Shown piece after piece: positions 47,951 through 60,202 of a DNA stretch of 64,000 nt. The translations under genes and the position numbers were made by a program. Numbering within the stretch: position 1 is the first letter of the stretch; the number at the start of each line of letters is the position of its first letter. Location of the stretch: the NCBI GenBank assembly GCA_031310005.1, contig CM062381.1, positions 4,278,001-4,342,000 on the forward strand. Direction: 5' to 3'. Origin of the DNA: Dactylellina haptotyla. Lineage: Eukaryota > Ascomycota > Orbiliomycetes > Orbiliales > Orbiliaceae. Under the pieces are notes generated by a model that did not search any database, was not told where the DNA came from, and was given only the letters and a program-made list of their open reading frames with translations.

Positions 47951-48726
47951 CGGGTGAAAACGTTAGATGGGTCATCATTATGGCTTAGAGGGCTCGTGTA
48001 TCGAGACTACAGTTTCCTAACTAGCATTTTTTGAATACCTGGGCATGTATCGTTTTATGATTAATCAGACTGAACTTAGTGGCTGGTTCTTGTTTCAATT
48101 GGATTTAATTCTCAATTCATGCGCTACTATAGTTCGCCAAGTGTCACTTACATACACGCATATCAAACTACATACAATATTTGCGTTGTCGAACCGTTTG
48201 ACGACAAAGGTTACATCTCTCAGTTCTAAATTCATAGAGTGTGTTGATTGACCGCTTCCTAGCTTTGACTCAATTGTAGAAGATCTAAATGTATATATGT
48301 GTGTATACGCGCATATATAAAGGGAGAGAATGCTAGCAAAAGATATTCAATAACTTGAGTAATGTCGGATACGCTGTGTCTAGCGGCCTAAAGTGAGGCT
48401 GCGCCCCCGTGGCTCCGTCCAAAGACTTAAGTTTGACAGTTATGACGATTTTGTTGTAGGTTTGATCGGGATAGATTGAATATCCCCAACAAATGACGCT
48501 TAGGTTGAGGGGTAAGGAAGTCCAAAGCCAAGATTTGTACGAAACCCGAGCAACCCCCGCAAAAAGACTTGCTCAAGATTAGTTTCAGCTCTTGCGACTT
48601 CTACCAAGTACTAAAATCCCCTACACAAACCAGGGATGCTAAATCTGTCCTAGCTACGCATTCCGCTGTTCCATGTCCAGTACCTTCTAATTCCAGGGTT
48701 GGCGAAAGTCGGTCAGCTGAGAGATA
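47951..48726. other. Intergenic stretch before the NACHT-ankyrin gene
   Basis: No gene. A TATATAAAGGG-like sequence lies at about 48314, roughly 410 bases before the next ATG, with a repetitive TA/TG run just before it. Confidence 0.45.
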
Positions 48727-51700
48727 ATGGATGGGGTCAGTCTAGCTTCTGGAATCGCCGGTCTGCTCAGCCTGTCGGTTACTATCATCGGTGTCAGCTA
48801 CAAGTATATCTCAAGTGCCCACAAAGCATCGAAGAAGGAATCAGAATACCTATTCGAGTTAACAAATTTGCGTTTACTATTACTAAGGCTCCAAGAAATA
48901 GTTGATAATTCAGAAGCTAAATCCTTTAAATATCTATCCACTTTGCCAATTGCGGAATGCACGCGGGACCTCCAGCAAATCTGCTCAAAGCTGAAGAAAA
49001 GAAGCAGTTCTCGGCTCTTCGCGATCAAGTTTAACAGATTATCATGGCCATTTGTTGAACAGGAGACCAACCAATTGGTAGAGACGTTGCATAGATATAG
49101 AGATGTCTTCCATACCGCTTTAACCGCTGAAGGATTGTAGGTGTTCTAAAACCATGTATCCAGTGCTAGACTCCATGTTCCAAGCTTATTATCTGGTTAG
49201 TGTGCATACGACGACAATTCTTCGAGAAATTACTGTTTTCAAGACGGATATGCAGTTCGAGACCATCTTGAATTGGTTGTGTTCCTCGAACTTTGAAGAA
49301 AAACAAAGAGATGTTTTTCGACAGCACCACCCGAGAAGTGGACGTTGGTTTCTAGACAGTGCTCCATTTACAAGATGGATGACGGCTAAGTGCCAACGGA
49401 TTTGGTGCCATGGTGATCGTAAGACATTCCATATACTATAGGTTCAATGGTTTCTTCTCTCGCTGACAAAGTCACAGCTGGCGCTGGGAAAACAGTGATG
49501 ACGTTTGCAAACCCCTGCCTATCAAATTCACTGACTTTGGCGACTAATAATCATTCTCGATTCAGCTCAATGGTCATAAATCATATTTCAGAAACCGTCC
49601 AAGATAAAAGAATCGGTCTTGCTTATTTCTACTGCGATTACCAAGACCAAGAAAAACAAACTGCCGATTACTTTGTCGCGAGTTTATTACAACAACTTAT
49701 TAGAAGGGTATTGGTATTGCCAACCGAGCTAGAGGAGTTTTATCAAATATTTTGCAAAGAGCGAAGGCTTCCGAAGTTATCAGACCTTACGAAATTATTA
49801 TTGCAACTTTCAGATTCCTTTTCTCAAATATATCTTGTCATCGATGCCTTAGATGAATCGGACTCTACAAAACATAGAAGGCAGTTCTTGTCAATTTTAT
49901 ACGAGTTAGAGAAGAAACAGGGCTCTATTCGGATATTTGTTACGAGTCGGTCTCATCCTGTGGATATCCGGGCTGCATTCGAGAACGGCCCGAATATTAA
50001 AATAACTGCCTCTAGGTCGGATATAAGAGACTACATCACAAGCCGTCTGGATAACGACGAAAATCTTGCGGATTTGATACAGCCGAAATTACGCAACGAA
50101 ATCGTAGATCATATCACAGAAGTGGCTGGCGGCATGTAGGGATCCTGTTTATCCGTTAACAAATTCTTACCAATCGAAGGTTGGCTCATGACAGTCTAGG
50201 TTCTTACTTGCACGGCTTCAAATGGATAGTATATGCGCAGCGACTACTATTCGTGAAATCCGCCACGCTCTGAAAATCATGCCTTCAGATCTCCAAAAGA
50301 CATTTGAAGTAGCGCTGGAAAGAGTGAGAGCCCAACCGAAGCAACACGCCGCTCTTGCCTTGCGGGTCCTTGGTTGGCTCACTCATGCAAAACGATCATT
50401 TTCGGTTGAAGAGTTATGTTATGGTCTCGCTATAGAGCCGAATACCTCATTTCTAGACGACGAAAATCTCCCTGCGCCAAAATTATTAGTCAATGTCTGC
50501 GGTGGTCTTGTTGTCATCGATAGAGACAGCAGCACAATAAGACTAGCCCATCTCACCGTTCAGGAGTATTTTAAATCGATGAGCCTTAAGATCTTCGGGA
50601 CTACTGAGATTTCGATAGCCGAGTCCTGCATTACATATCTATCATACGAAACTTTCAGCGCAGGTCCCTGTCTGGACGACGAATCCTTAGAGCTCAGACT
50701 TCAAGAACACCCTTTCCTGCGGTACAGTGCCAAACATTGGGGCAATCACCTTCGTGGGGAAACAGAAAACGTACTCTTAGAACCTGTTTTGAAATTTCTT
50801 CGGGACAGGTCTCAAGCCGCTTGCGCTACACAAGTTGAATTCTTACCACAGACATCTTTTAATGGTTGTTATAATATCTACTACAAGGATTTAACTCCTC
50901 TCCATATGGCATCGAATTGGGGGTTGGTAAAGGTGTTGCGTCAATTACTACGAAGCCCGGATATCCGCGACATCACAACAAAGGAGTTTGATGGAAAAAC
51001 GCCTTTACACCACCCTTGCAGGCTTGGCAATGAAGATGTGATGAAGCTACTGATAGAAAGCGGATCTGATATCTCGGCTTTTGATGATTACGGGCGGTCG
51101 CCCTTACGATTCGCTGTAGACGGGGGCAAACTCGGTGCTGTAAAATTGCTGCTTGATAAAGGAGCTACTGTTAACGCACCCGTTGACTGGCACGGCGGAA
51201 CGGCCCTGCATTGGGCGACAAGAATGGGTTATAAATCCATCGTCCAGTTATTACTCGACTATGGCGCCAACCCGGATCTAAGATGTTACGATGGGAGAAC
51301 GGCACTGGATTATGCGAAACAAGCGGCGCACGATACCATAGCAACACTGCTTTCGAAGAACATGACCGTCGAGTTAGATTACGAATACGAAGAGAGAACC
51401 CTGCTTCACAAATACTCTCGTGAAGGAGATCTGGAAATGGTTCGGCATTATCTAAGTCAGGGAGTCGAGGTGAATAAATTAGCAGAAGGTGACACAACAC
51501 CTCTACATCTTGCGGTGCTTGGTGGGCATGAGCAGGTGGTCAAATTATTACTTGAGAATGGCGCGAACACCTCAGTAGCATCTAAAGACGGAAGAACGAT
51601 ACTTCATAGAGCTGTCGAGGGTGGTAATGAGGCAGTCATTAAGCTCATCTTAAGTTGCAAGCCAGATCTGGAGGCTCAGGATGCCTATGGCAGGGTTCCC

Positions 51701-51871
51701 CTCCATTGGGTGGCTAGAATAGGTAATGAGACTTTGGTGAGGCTACTTTTAGATCATGGGGCGAATCCTACCACAAAAGACTCCCATGGAAGAACCCCAA
51801 TGCAACAGGCGGTTTATACTGGGCAAGAAAATATAGTAAAACTACTGGAGTCCGCAGCCTCTAATGCCTAG
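48727..51871 (+). CDS. NACHT-ankyrin STAND (NLR-like) protein
   Basis: Five exons: 48727-49136, 49201-49418, 49478-49502 (25 bases), 49566-50135 and 50200-51871, giving 964 aa. The N-terminus (MDGVSLASGIAGLLSLSVTI, with helices to about residue 135) looks like the Helo-like N-terminal domain of fungal STAND proteins. The linker has the usual ILNWLCSSNFEEKQRDVF and GRWFLDSAPFTRW. The NTPase follows: Walker A (GDPGAGKTVMT, about 209-219) is built from the ends of three exons, and Walker B is YLVIDALDES near 310. FVTSRSH may be the sensor. About 638-960 is an ankyrin array of some ten repeats (TPLHMA, TPLHHPC, TALHWATRMG, TPLHLAVLGG). Such proteins sense non-self or danger and can trigger regulated cell death. 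All core motifs are intact. Confidence 0.9.
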
Positions 51872-52965
51872 CACATTCTGTGTCACATTTAACTTTATAA
51901 CACGTCTACGTAAATTAATTGAGAAAAATTCACTAGTAGGGCGAACTACTTGTTCCACATTGGTCAAGTTAGTACCAGTTTAGTTTGACTTAATAGTACT
52001 ACCGAAGTACCTAGTTTTCTCAGACGTTCGCCACGGTTTGGCGACCAGTAATGCTTGATTCTCCGGACTTAACATAGCCTTAGCCGGTATAGCTGACAGC
52101 AACAATATGGTCCCTACTCAGTTATTGATACCAGTTATTAACTATAGATCGGTATAGGATCTATTTCCCGCTGGCAGGGCTTGGTAGCGGCAAATCTCTA
52201 TCAATATCTGGGATAAACGTAATGTTCCAATTTCCATCGGAGTTTCTGAGCCGGTAAAGGATTGTCCTTACATGAAAAGAGTGGGATATTGAGCCAAGAC
52301 TTTCGTCTGGACAGAAATCCTTAACGAAAGCCTGCGCCAAGACCAAAAAATTCGAACTTATCAGCACTTTTGGGGTAGCCCATTAGAAAGCTCACGCCCA
52401 CTGCAGGCCAGTAGCGAGTTCAATATTTCCATCATGCGGGTGATAGCATGATGTTTGAACTCAGAAACTGAATATGGCGATTCAGCGGTCAGCACAAGCG
52501 AAAGGTAAATAAATAGATTAGTCCTTAGATTTACTTCATATTATAGATAGAAGGCTTGTTTAAACATAAACTCAATAGACCTGGCTCCCTGATCAGGCGA
52601 TTAAAGCTACATGACACAACCTTAAACATGAACTCCGGGTCACCCAAACTCATAAATGCACATATACATGTACATGTACATATCGGGCTTTTCATCATGC
52701 CGAAACCAGGGGAACACGACTTATAATTTAGATTGCTTAACCCCCGCGAAGGAAGCGTAGAAAATTCTCCCGATTCGTATGTCGCACAGATGAAAAAAGG
52801 AGGAATCTTGAGTCCAAGGAGGCAACGCGCTTAAGAATATTCTCAAAGGTGGGAACAAATCCAAGGGTATAAGTTTACTTCCACTTCTCGACATTAAGGA
52901 GATAGAGGGGCATTAATTGCTTCAATTAAAATTTAATCTTATCTAACGAGCTTATCTTTTCGGAT
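51872..52965. other. Intergenic stretch, no gene recognised
   Basis: About 1.1 kb with stop codons in all frames. A self-complementary ATGTACATGTACAT-like stretch occurs at about 52667-52682. Confidence 0.45.
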
Positions 52966-54360
52966 TTCAAAGTGTCTTCCAATAAGATCACAAATAATAC
53001 TAAACTAAGCAATACCACAAAATACAATATATCTTATGTAAAAGAAGAAGGAGATGTACAAAATAATTATAACTTTAATAAATATAACAATCAAATTACT
53101 TATAATGTTTGGAAAGATCCTTGTTATAAGGATTACGACCTAGAAACAGAAATTGGGAATTATTAATACACCGGTTGCTTTTAGTGGTTAGGTAAGATAG
53201 GTCAAAAATACTCGTATGCTTGGTATATATGTATGTTAGTGCAGCCTACTAACAAGGTGTGATAACACTGTAGGATACTGGGCAGGCGTATCATCCAATA
53301 ATCTAAGTCTCAAAAAATACCTCAAAACATATATATTAATAGGGTTTGCTTATACCACCATATAGTCTTTTAACAGCTAATTAAAAAATTAATATATTTA
53401 TTTAGACAAAAATATCTTTTTGAATAATTAAAATGTATAAAGCCTATTTTAAAAATAATAATTAATATAATGCTACTTATTTGTTTAGCTTGAAATAAAA
53501 TATAAGCTTCCATTACCAAAGAAGATATGTAGTATTATGGCGGCCCTAATAGCTATGTAAGTTACTATTATAATCCGAACCTTGATGTATTTGATACCTG
53601 TGAAGTGGGAGTGGTACCAGCATAATTAACCGTGACTTAGTAAGGCTAAGGCGGGCTTAGAGGAAGGTAACACTACAATCTGTGTCACTGATAAGACTTG
53701 TAAGACCATTATAACTTCTGGTACCGTTAGCGTCATTACGACAACTACCCCAAGTCCATCGAAGACTACCGTTATTACCGGCTCCAAGACCGACTCTATC
53801 ATCATCACGACTCCAAGCAAGGCGGCATTAAAAGTTACCGTTACATTGAGAATACCTGGACCAGAGCCAGGAACTACGACAGTCCCTGGTGATTTGACTG
53901 ACACCGTCATCATCACCGTTACTCCTAAGGGTTACCCGGTTAAGGTCACAATCACGCGCACAACGCCTGGACCAAAGCCCGGCACTGTCACTAAAACTGG
54001 TCCTAAAGCCGACACTATAATTATCACTACCCCTACCAACGGCCCGTCAAAAGTTACAACCACCTGTACTAGCACAGGTCCTCGCCTGGTACTGTTACAA
54101 AAACGGGTCCTAAGACCGATACTGTCGTCATCAGCGTCACCCCTGACAAAGGGAAGACCACGGTCACCTTGACCACCCTGGGGCCGAAGCCGGGAACCAC
54201 CACAAAGACTGGCAATAAACCTGATTCTATTATCATCACCACCCCAACCAAAGTCCCCAAAAAAGCCACAACCACCGTGAATACGACGGGGCCAGAAGAG
54301 GAACGACTATTGAGACTAGCGACAAGACAGATACCGTAATCGTAACGCAAACACCTAGTC
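52966..54360 (+). pseudogene. Decayed relative of the large WSC Thr-rich gene
   Basis: Successive pieces match the gene at 35873-39027 in order. ITYNVWKDPCYKDY at 53095-53160 corresponds to TTYTVWKDPCYGDF. A segment near 53278-53350 (YW.GVSSNNLSL, GFAYTT) corresponds to the second WSC domain. The stretch near 53555-53610 (YYNPNLDVFDTCEVG) corresponds to YFNANLAEPEVCNAG. Then 53650-54350 carries the Thr-rich repeats (TRTTPGPKPGTVTKTGPK, TIIITTPTNGPSK). A likely intron at 53192-53273, with CTACTAAC branch site and TAG end, has no counterpart in the intact gene, so it derives from a paralogue. Many Gly, Asp and Cys codons have become Asn, Lys or Tyr (G to A), and several stops and frame changes interrupt it. 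The first part is much more AT-rich than the second. Confidence 0.8.
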
Positions 54361-57122
54361 CAGATGAATATATTATGACGGGGAGGAAGAGTAAGTATTT
54401 AAAAAATAGAGTCATTATTAATTATTTTCCGCGTTTCCCCGTACTAGTATACAAATTTTAGAGATTATAGAGTTCTGTTTACCTCAAGTATGTTTTGCCT
54501 TTGAGATTTCATTCACCATTGGAGGAATAAGTATCCTAGGCATTAATTGATCCATAAACCGCCAAATCGGGTCTCAATCACTTGGAAATAATAGTGATGT
54601 GCTGATGTCGATTTCGACTAACCGAGTTGTGGCGCCCTTGGTTATTTCTCTTAAGATAGCTGGGAACCTGCGACGAAAAAGTCCAACGGAAACCTCGAGT
54701 CAAGCCTGATGGCGATAAACCTTACCTTGTTATATCTAATTGGTCGTTTGTGGGTGGTCCTTTCTGTCCCTGGGATGGGTGCATCGACCATTCCTGTTGA
54801 GATTGCTGGGGTCGTCTTGCTTCATGTCGAATTGATTCATTACCAGATCATCATCTTTCATAGAAAAGATAAAATATGGGTGAGTTAATTCACTGCTTTC
54901 TCGCAGACTGATCATCAGTTTCTTTGAAATTTACACCGCACGCTAAACCATTTTTCAGTATCTTCCAATATCACCGCTTCACCATGGGGATTATTTGTAT
55001 GGGCTATATCTCGTTACCAAACACAGGTTCAGATGATGAAACCCTAAGTTAATTCAAGAATCCTGGAACATTAGAATCCAGATAACGTTTTCTATAAATT
55101 GCGCTTCGTAAGTCCGCTACGAAATAATCTAGTATAAAGAAGCTCCATTAAAAGGACAACTGGTGTTACACCTAACCGAGTATTTATATTTCCTTGTTGA
55201 TCCCAAGTTAGAAGTAGCCGACTCAAGTATGTTCGGACAACCCTTTGTAATCGGCAGTATGCTCAATCGTTAAAAGCCACCAGAACCCGGTACTTCTACC
55301 GAAATCTTTCGGGGGCCATATTCATCAGAAATACCATTTATTACGCCAATCAAACAACCCAAGCGGCCAAAATGGCAAAAGAGCTACGAGAGGAAATACG
55401 TCAAATTGTGGAAGATTTGAATAAGAAGTTAGAAACCGAGGGAGGTAGCTAACTGAGGAGCGAAAGAGGAATTGCTAAATGTCGGTAGACAATTTTTCGG
55501 GGGTAACTTCCCGGAATAACTACTTTCAACTCTGTTATCCGCCTGACTCTAGTGTTAACGAATATTTACATAAAATTTCCAGTGTTTTGTTAGGTCGGAA
55601 AAAAGCGGCAGGCTCTGTGTTTGTGGACCATCGGTGGCGGGCGATTGTGAATGATGTGTTGCGCGTCTTCGCATTATATAAAGGTGTATGCGGGCTCACT
55701 GCTTTTATAACTTGCCATATTCGGGTGGAATTTTCTACGTCGTATGATCCTTATTATGGTTCTGCAGCACTTGGACTAAATCACTAAATGTTTATTTGGT
55801 TTCAAGAGTTTATGGTGGCCATCCCCTCCAAGTATCTATGAAAGGTTTCATGTCAGGGTTTCGAAAAAGCTTGCAACCACACGATTGTTCGCTTGGGTGT
55901 GTAATTTTGTGGCCATCTGAAAGGCTTCGAAGGCCGAAACACTTGGACCACGACTAATGGCAAAACGAAAGCCAAAGGTTTGATGGAGAAGCACAGCCGC
56001 TTACCCTAACTTCCAGTAAGTGTTAGTATAACAGCAGAGTATGGTCCTGTTTGCTACCGGGCCGCCTCCTGTAACATCATCCACGTTCAATTTGCTCGTA
56101 TATGGCATATGCGAAGATGAATTGATACAAAACGCGTTACCTTACTTTGTTAGGTAGAAAGAGACCGTCGTTGTGTTGTTCATTTGTGTCGGGGCACGAG
56201 GTCGAATTGATTTATCAATAAAATGTTCAAAGAAAATCAATTACCGTATGCGTCGCGACTCAATTCATATTAGCCTATTATAGATAATTCCGTTTAGCGG
56301 TAGCCACATGGTGGTGAGTATTTCTCCCAAAATCCAGACCGCGTTGCCAGTGGAGGAACTAGTTACCGTTGGCTATTCAAATCAAACATTCGAAATAGGA
56401 TCGCATGGCAAAAAATACTACGTGCAGGTAACACCATTAAACTAGCATTTATGGTTCTTAGGTGCCCTATTCTGGGTGAAGTAGCGGTTAGGTGCCATCT
56501 ATCTTGCGAGATTAACTAATATCAATAAATGGTGATTCATGATTGTTGAGTATACTATTTATTGGGAGCAAGCGAAGATATTACCAGTTCAGCCAACCCA
56601 CTCCGTTTGACAAGGCCGGTCTCGTCCAATGTCTTGCTTCAGAATTGGGTAACCTTTCGATTCTGACCATGGTACCAAGAAGCCTTGCAGCTTTCGACCA
56701 TGGTACTAAAAGCCTTACAGGTAACCCGTGCTATCGCTTCCGGCCGGTCGGACCCACAGATGCCTGTAAATTTAGGCTAAGAGATAAAATGAAACATCAC
56801 GGCGAAATTATGCCCTGACTTCCAGAGATCTTGGCAAACTCCGGCGTACTGACTTGTGTTTTAAAGAAAGACGTAAGCTTTTTCTGGCTGGCTGTAGTCG
56901 AATAAACGACGGCTTGGCGGGAACATAAGCCCGACGGAAGAAGCTTGTTTTGACTCCCGAGTTATTATTTGTGAATCTAGCCAAAGTACTCTCGGCTTCA
57001 AAGGACCGCCAGAATGCTATAAAATCTCAGGTTGCGACCCAGGTGATATGTACTGACTTGTCGCTCCAAGTGCAACGGACTGTCTTAACAAGTATACTAG
57101 TCGTTCTGTGCACCTAATCACA
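54361..57122. other. Intergenic stretch with unassigned open frames
   Basis: No gene can be named. Two adjacent plus-strand frames stand out: one of about 85 codons ending at 55451 (with a helical, charged end, MAKELREEIRQIVEDLNKKL), and one at 55479-55787 (102 codons). A pair of intron-like signals lies at 54876-54958 (GTGAGT ... TTTTTCAG). These may be remains of a decayed multi-exon gene. The promoter of the pectate lyase lies at the end. Confidence 0.35.
57018..57025 (+). promoter_or_regulatory. TATA box of the pectate lyase gene
   Basis: TATAAAAT, 105 bases before the ATG at 57123. Confidence 0.5.
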
Positions 57123-58466
57123 ATGCATCTGGGCTTTCCTTCAATCAAGGCTCTCGTAGCTTCCTTATGCCTCAAATCAGTATTAGCGCAGAATGCCTTC
57201 CCGGGCGCCGTTGGCTTCGGAGCCATTGCCACAGGAGGAAACTCTGGAACCACTGTTTATGTCACAAATCTCAATGACAGCGGTGCAGGATCTCTGAGGG
57301 AGGCAGTCAGCAAGTCCAACAGCAATATCTTTTTTAGCGTCAGTGGGTACATTGTGCTCCAATCGGCTCTGTCGCTCTCAAGCAGTATCACCATCAACGG
57401 ACAGTCAGCGCCCGGTGCTGGGATTGGAGTGATGGGTCGTGAGGTATCCGCGAGTGGCAAAAGTAATATCATCATCCGCAACCTGCGGATGCGTCAAGGC
57501 GATCTAGATCCGGACTCAACCAAGAGTGCCTTCAATATGGGCAAGGCGACTAACATCATCTTGGATCACTGTTCTTTCGAGTACGGTGTGTATGATACCG
57601 TAGACGCCGTAGGTGTCACGAACTTGACAATTTCGAATTCCATTCTCGCGTTCCCGATCGGTCAACAATTCGGGGCACATGTTGAAGGTGGTCCTTCGAC
57701 ATTTTACCGAAACTTATGGATTAGCGGCCACAACCGACAGCCTCTGGCTAAATGTAACACACAGTACATCAACAACGTTGTTTATAATTATCAGGCTGCT
57801 TACACAGTTGCCGATACGAGCGGGTACTTTACGCACGACTTGATCAATAACTACTTTATTTCAGGTCCAAGCACGACTTCCGCTTCCAACTACTACTACC
57901 AGGTCAACAATAAACAGAGTGTTTACGCTAAGGGTAATTACGCCGATACAAACAAGGACGGCTCTCTAAACGGTGTGCAAGAGAATTCGGTTCAGAGCGC
58001 GATCGTATTGACGTCTCCATGGGCGAGCACTTCGGCGTCGTTGGCTACCCTTTCCGCAGCGGATGCTTATGCTGCTCTCGTCGCTTCGAACGGGGCTGGT
58101 GCACTACCTCGTGATGAAGTTGATAATTTCGCCATTCAGACCCTGCAGTCTCTCGGAAAGTCCGGTGTTATATATACCCATCAAGGAAGCACCGGTCTCA
58201 CGAACGGTGGCTACGGCACTCTTCAGCAGGTCTCCGTCTCCTCATCTTCAACAACAAAATCAACCACCACCACAAACAAATCAACTACTACCACAACAAA
58301 AACGAGTACTAGCACGACCAAAACATCGTCTACGACTAGTGAACCTGTTCAAGGTACCGTTCCACTGTACGGACAGTGTGGAGGTATCGGCTATACTGGG
58401 CCTACAACGTGCGCAAGTCCCGCGACTTGTAAGTATAGTAACGATTATTACTCGCAGTGCTTGTGA
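57123..58466 (+). CDS. PL1-like pectate lyase with C-terminal CBM1
   Basis: One exon of 447 aa. The ATG at 57123 gives a signal peptide ([20 protein letters not shown], ending LAQ) and is preferred to the GTG upstream. The catalytic part (about 25-370) is a right-handed beta-helix of the pectate lyase kind: [30 protein letters not shown] (a common start of this group), then [13 protein letters not shown] and [20 protein letters not shown], the region where PL1 enzymes bind Ca2+ and substrate. A Thr/Ser/Lys linker (about 375-410) leads to a CBM1 at the end ([17 protein letters not shown] ... YYSQCL). The enzyme should cleave pectic homogalacturonan outside the cell, held to cellulose by its CBM1. 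PL1 is the best guess; related PL families share the fold. Confidence 0.85.
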   Translation: MHLGFPSIKALVASLCLKSVLAQNAFPGAVGFGAIATGGNSGTTVYVTNLNDSGAGSLREAVSKSNSNIFFSVSGYIVLQSALSLSSSITINGQSAPGAGIGVMGREVSASGKSNIIIRNLRMRQGDLDPDSTKSAFNMGKATNIILDHCSFEYGVYDTVDAVGVTNLTISNSILAFPIGQQFGAHVEGGPSTFYRNLWISGHNRQPLAKCNTQYINNVVYNYQAAYTVADTSGYFTHDLINNYFISGPSTTSASNYYYQVNNKQSVYAKGNYADTNKDGSLNGVQENSVQSAIVLTSPWASTSASLATLSAADAYAALVASNGAGALPRDEVDNFAIQTLQSLGKSGVIYTHQGSTGLTNGGYGTLQQVSVSSSSTTKSTTTTNKSTTTTTKTSTSTTKTSSTTSEPVQGTVPLYGQCGGIGYTGPTTCASPATCKYSNDYYSQCL

Positions 58467-58702
58467 GAAATAACCTATAAATGATACGGATCATGGTAAG
58501 ATGAGGGACATTCAAGTCCAACATCAGGCAAATTCGCCGAAAATTGTTCTCACCAAAAATTATAAGAAGCTCATTCAAAGAACATCAATAGGATCTAATA
58601 ATATAAATCTTCATCGTCTGTCCTAGTACAAAATGTTTTTGTGTATTAAAGAGGTAGAAACAAAGGCCTAAAAGTATCCATCAATATCATATATCTTAGC
58701 CT

Positions 58703-60202
58703 TTAAAATCTCTGCGCCTTCAAGGAACGTGAAGCTTGACGGCCAAATTTAGCACACCCAGCTCCAACATCAGCTGGTGCATCGGTTGGCATATCAGAGC
58801 CGCAGAAAGTATAAACAGTCCCAGTCTTCCCATCTTTGACTTTCTTACCATGATAATCCTGAGCCATGCCCCCTGTTGATGGATAGAATTCTCCTTCGCG
58901 AGGGTCGTTTACCTTTGCCCTGCTATTTCCCGGAAGGAATGTTATTGTTATCCCACTATCTGAGCCTGAATTGCTCGGTTGTCCGTTGTTAGTATTGGTG
59001 TCTGGGCTCATTGGTTTTTGGTTCCCGGGCTGGGCTCTGCTCGGTGACGTTGCCGATTGCGGGTCGGTTGGGCGCTTTCCAGCTGGTTGCTCAACTTCCT
59101 TCGGCTTCTGCTCGTTGTTACTTCCGCCGCTCTGGCTTCCGCCGGCGAGTGCTCGATTTCCAGCCAAAGTCTTACGAGTTCCGTCAGGTTCCGCAACTGT
59201 ATTGGGAAAACCCATTGATAGGATACGCTGTTTCATATCACTTGGGCTGCGAGCAGGACCCACAGAGAGCTCAAGAGCAATCAACCCAGCAACAACAGGA
59301 GTAGCAGACGAGGTCTCAGCACCTTCAATTTCGCCGCCATCGACAGCGACTGTTGGGATGTGGCTCCCAGGAGCGTAGATATCCACGCATTTGCCGTAGT
59401 TAGAGCCTACTTTGCCTACCTTGAACCTGTTGTCTCGCTGGTCAATAGCGCCGACGGCGATAATTTCTTTGATTTGTTGATTCATATTGCTCGGGTAGTG
59501 GAAACATCCATCAGCGTTGTCATTGCCCGCACTCATGACGACGTGGATTCCGGCCTTGATTAATTGCCGGTAGCGATCTAGCTCATACTCTGCATTGTTT
59601 GAGGACTCGGTTATTTGTCCGGCAGAGTGACTGTATACCGATCCCTTGAAGCCCTTCTCGTTCTTTCGATTGTTGTGGTTCGCGATAATATCGTCAATAG
59701 ACGTGGTCCTGCTGACGCTAATTATATTTGCCTTCTTCGCAACACCGTATTTCGTACTACCAGCGATACCAGCAACCATAGTGCCGTGAAAATTATCGGT
59801 GCCTTCGCCTTGGAAACCAGGGTTTTTTAGGTCGCGGAGGAACGAGAGTCGGCCATCAAATGCCGTTTTAACTTTGGCGTTCTGAGCGACACCGTTTTCG
59901 ACGATGTAAATATCAACACCTTCACCAGCACTGGTGGGGTAGATGTAAGTACCCCTTCGTATTTTCCCATACATTGCTTGCCCATTTGGAAGTTCTTTGA
60001 TCAGCTCCGCTTCTGCTGGCTCTGGTATCGGGCCATTGTGGACAAGACGGGCCAAGTGCCAGCCCGCCTTCTCTTGTGACTGTGTAGTAGCTCGCTTGAA
60101 GATACTTTCATTTAGACTCTGATGGGGTGCGCCGAATGCTAATGGAGCAAGAAAGAGGATGAAGGCGATCTTGGTAATGTTGAGGGAAGAGAAGCCTGGC
60201 AT
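58703..60202 (-). CDS. Subtilisin-like S8 protein with altered catalytic Asp
   Basis: One exon of 499 aa. It has a signal peptide (to about residue 24, APLAFG), a short pro-region with a KR site at 37, and a subtilisin-like core from about 90 to 320. The His is in place (NFHGTMVAGIAG, His139), as are the oxyanion Asn (SAGNDNADG, Asn227) and the Ser (AETSSATPVVAG, Ser298), though the usual GTSMATP reads ETSSATP. The Asp site, usually VDTG, reads IVENGV with Glu102. The core is followed by a Gly/Pro/Ser-rich spacer and a C-terminal region with one Cys pair (FCGSDM ... GAGCAKFG). A TATATAA-type sequence lies just upstream (about 60222-60230). It is a secreted protein; whether it still cuts protein is doubtful. 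Confidence 0.85.
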   Translation of the reverse strand: MPGFSSLNITKIAFILFLAPLAFGAPHQSLNESIFKRATTQSQEKAGWHLARLVHNGPIPEPAEAELIKELPNGQAMYGKIRRGTYIYPTSAGEGVDIYIVENGVAQNAKVKTAFDGRLSFLRDLKNPGFQGEGTDNFHGTMVAGIAGSTKYGVAKKANIISVSRTTSIDDIIANHNNRKNEKGFKGSVYSHSAGQITESSNNAEYELDRYRQLIKAGIHVVMSAGNDNADGCFHYPSNMNQQIKEIIAVGAIDQRDNRFKVGKVGSNYGKCVDIYAPGSHIPTVAVDGGEIEGAETSSATPVVAGLIALELSVGPARSPSDMKQRILSMGFPNTVAEPDGTRKTLAGNRALAGGSQSGGSNNEQKPKEVEQPAGKRPTDPQSATSPSRAQPGNQKPMSPDTNTNNGQPSNSGSDSGITITFLPGNSRAKVNDPREGEFYPSTGGMAQDYHGKKVKDGKTGTVYTFCGSDMPTDAPADVGAGCAKFGRQASRSLKAQRF

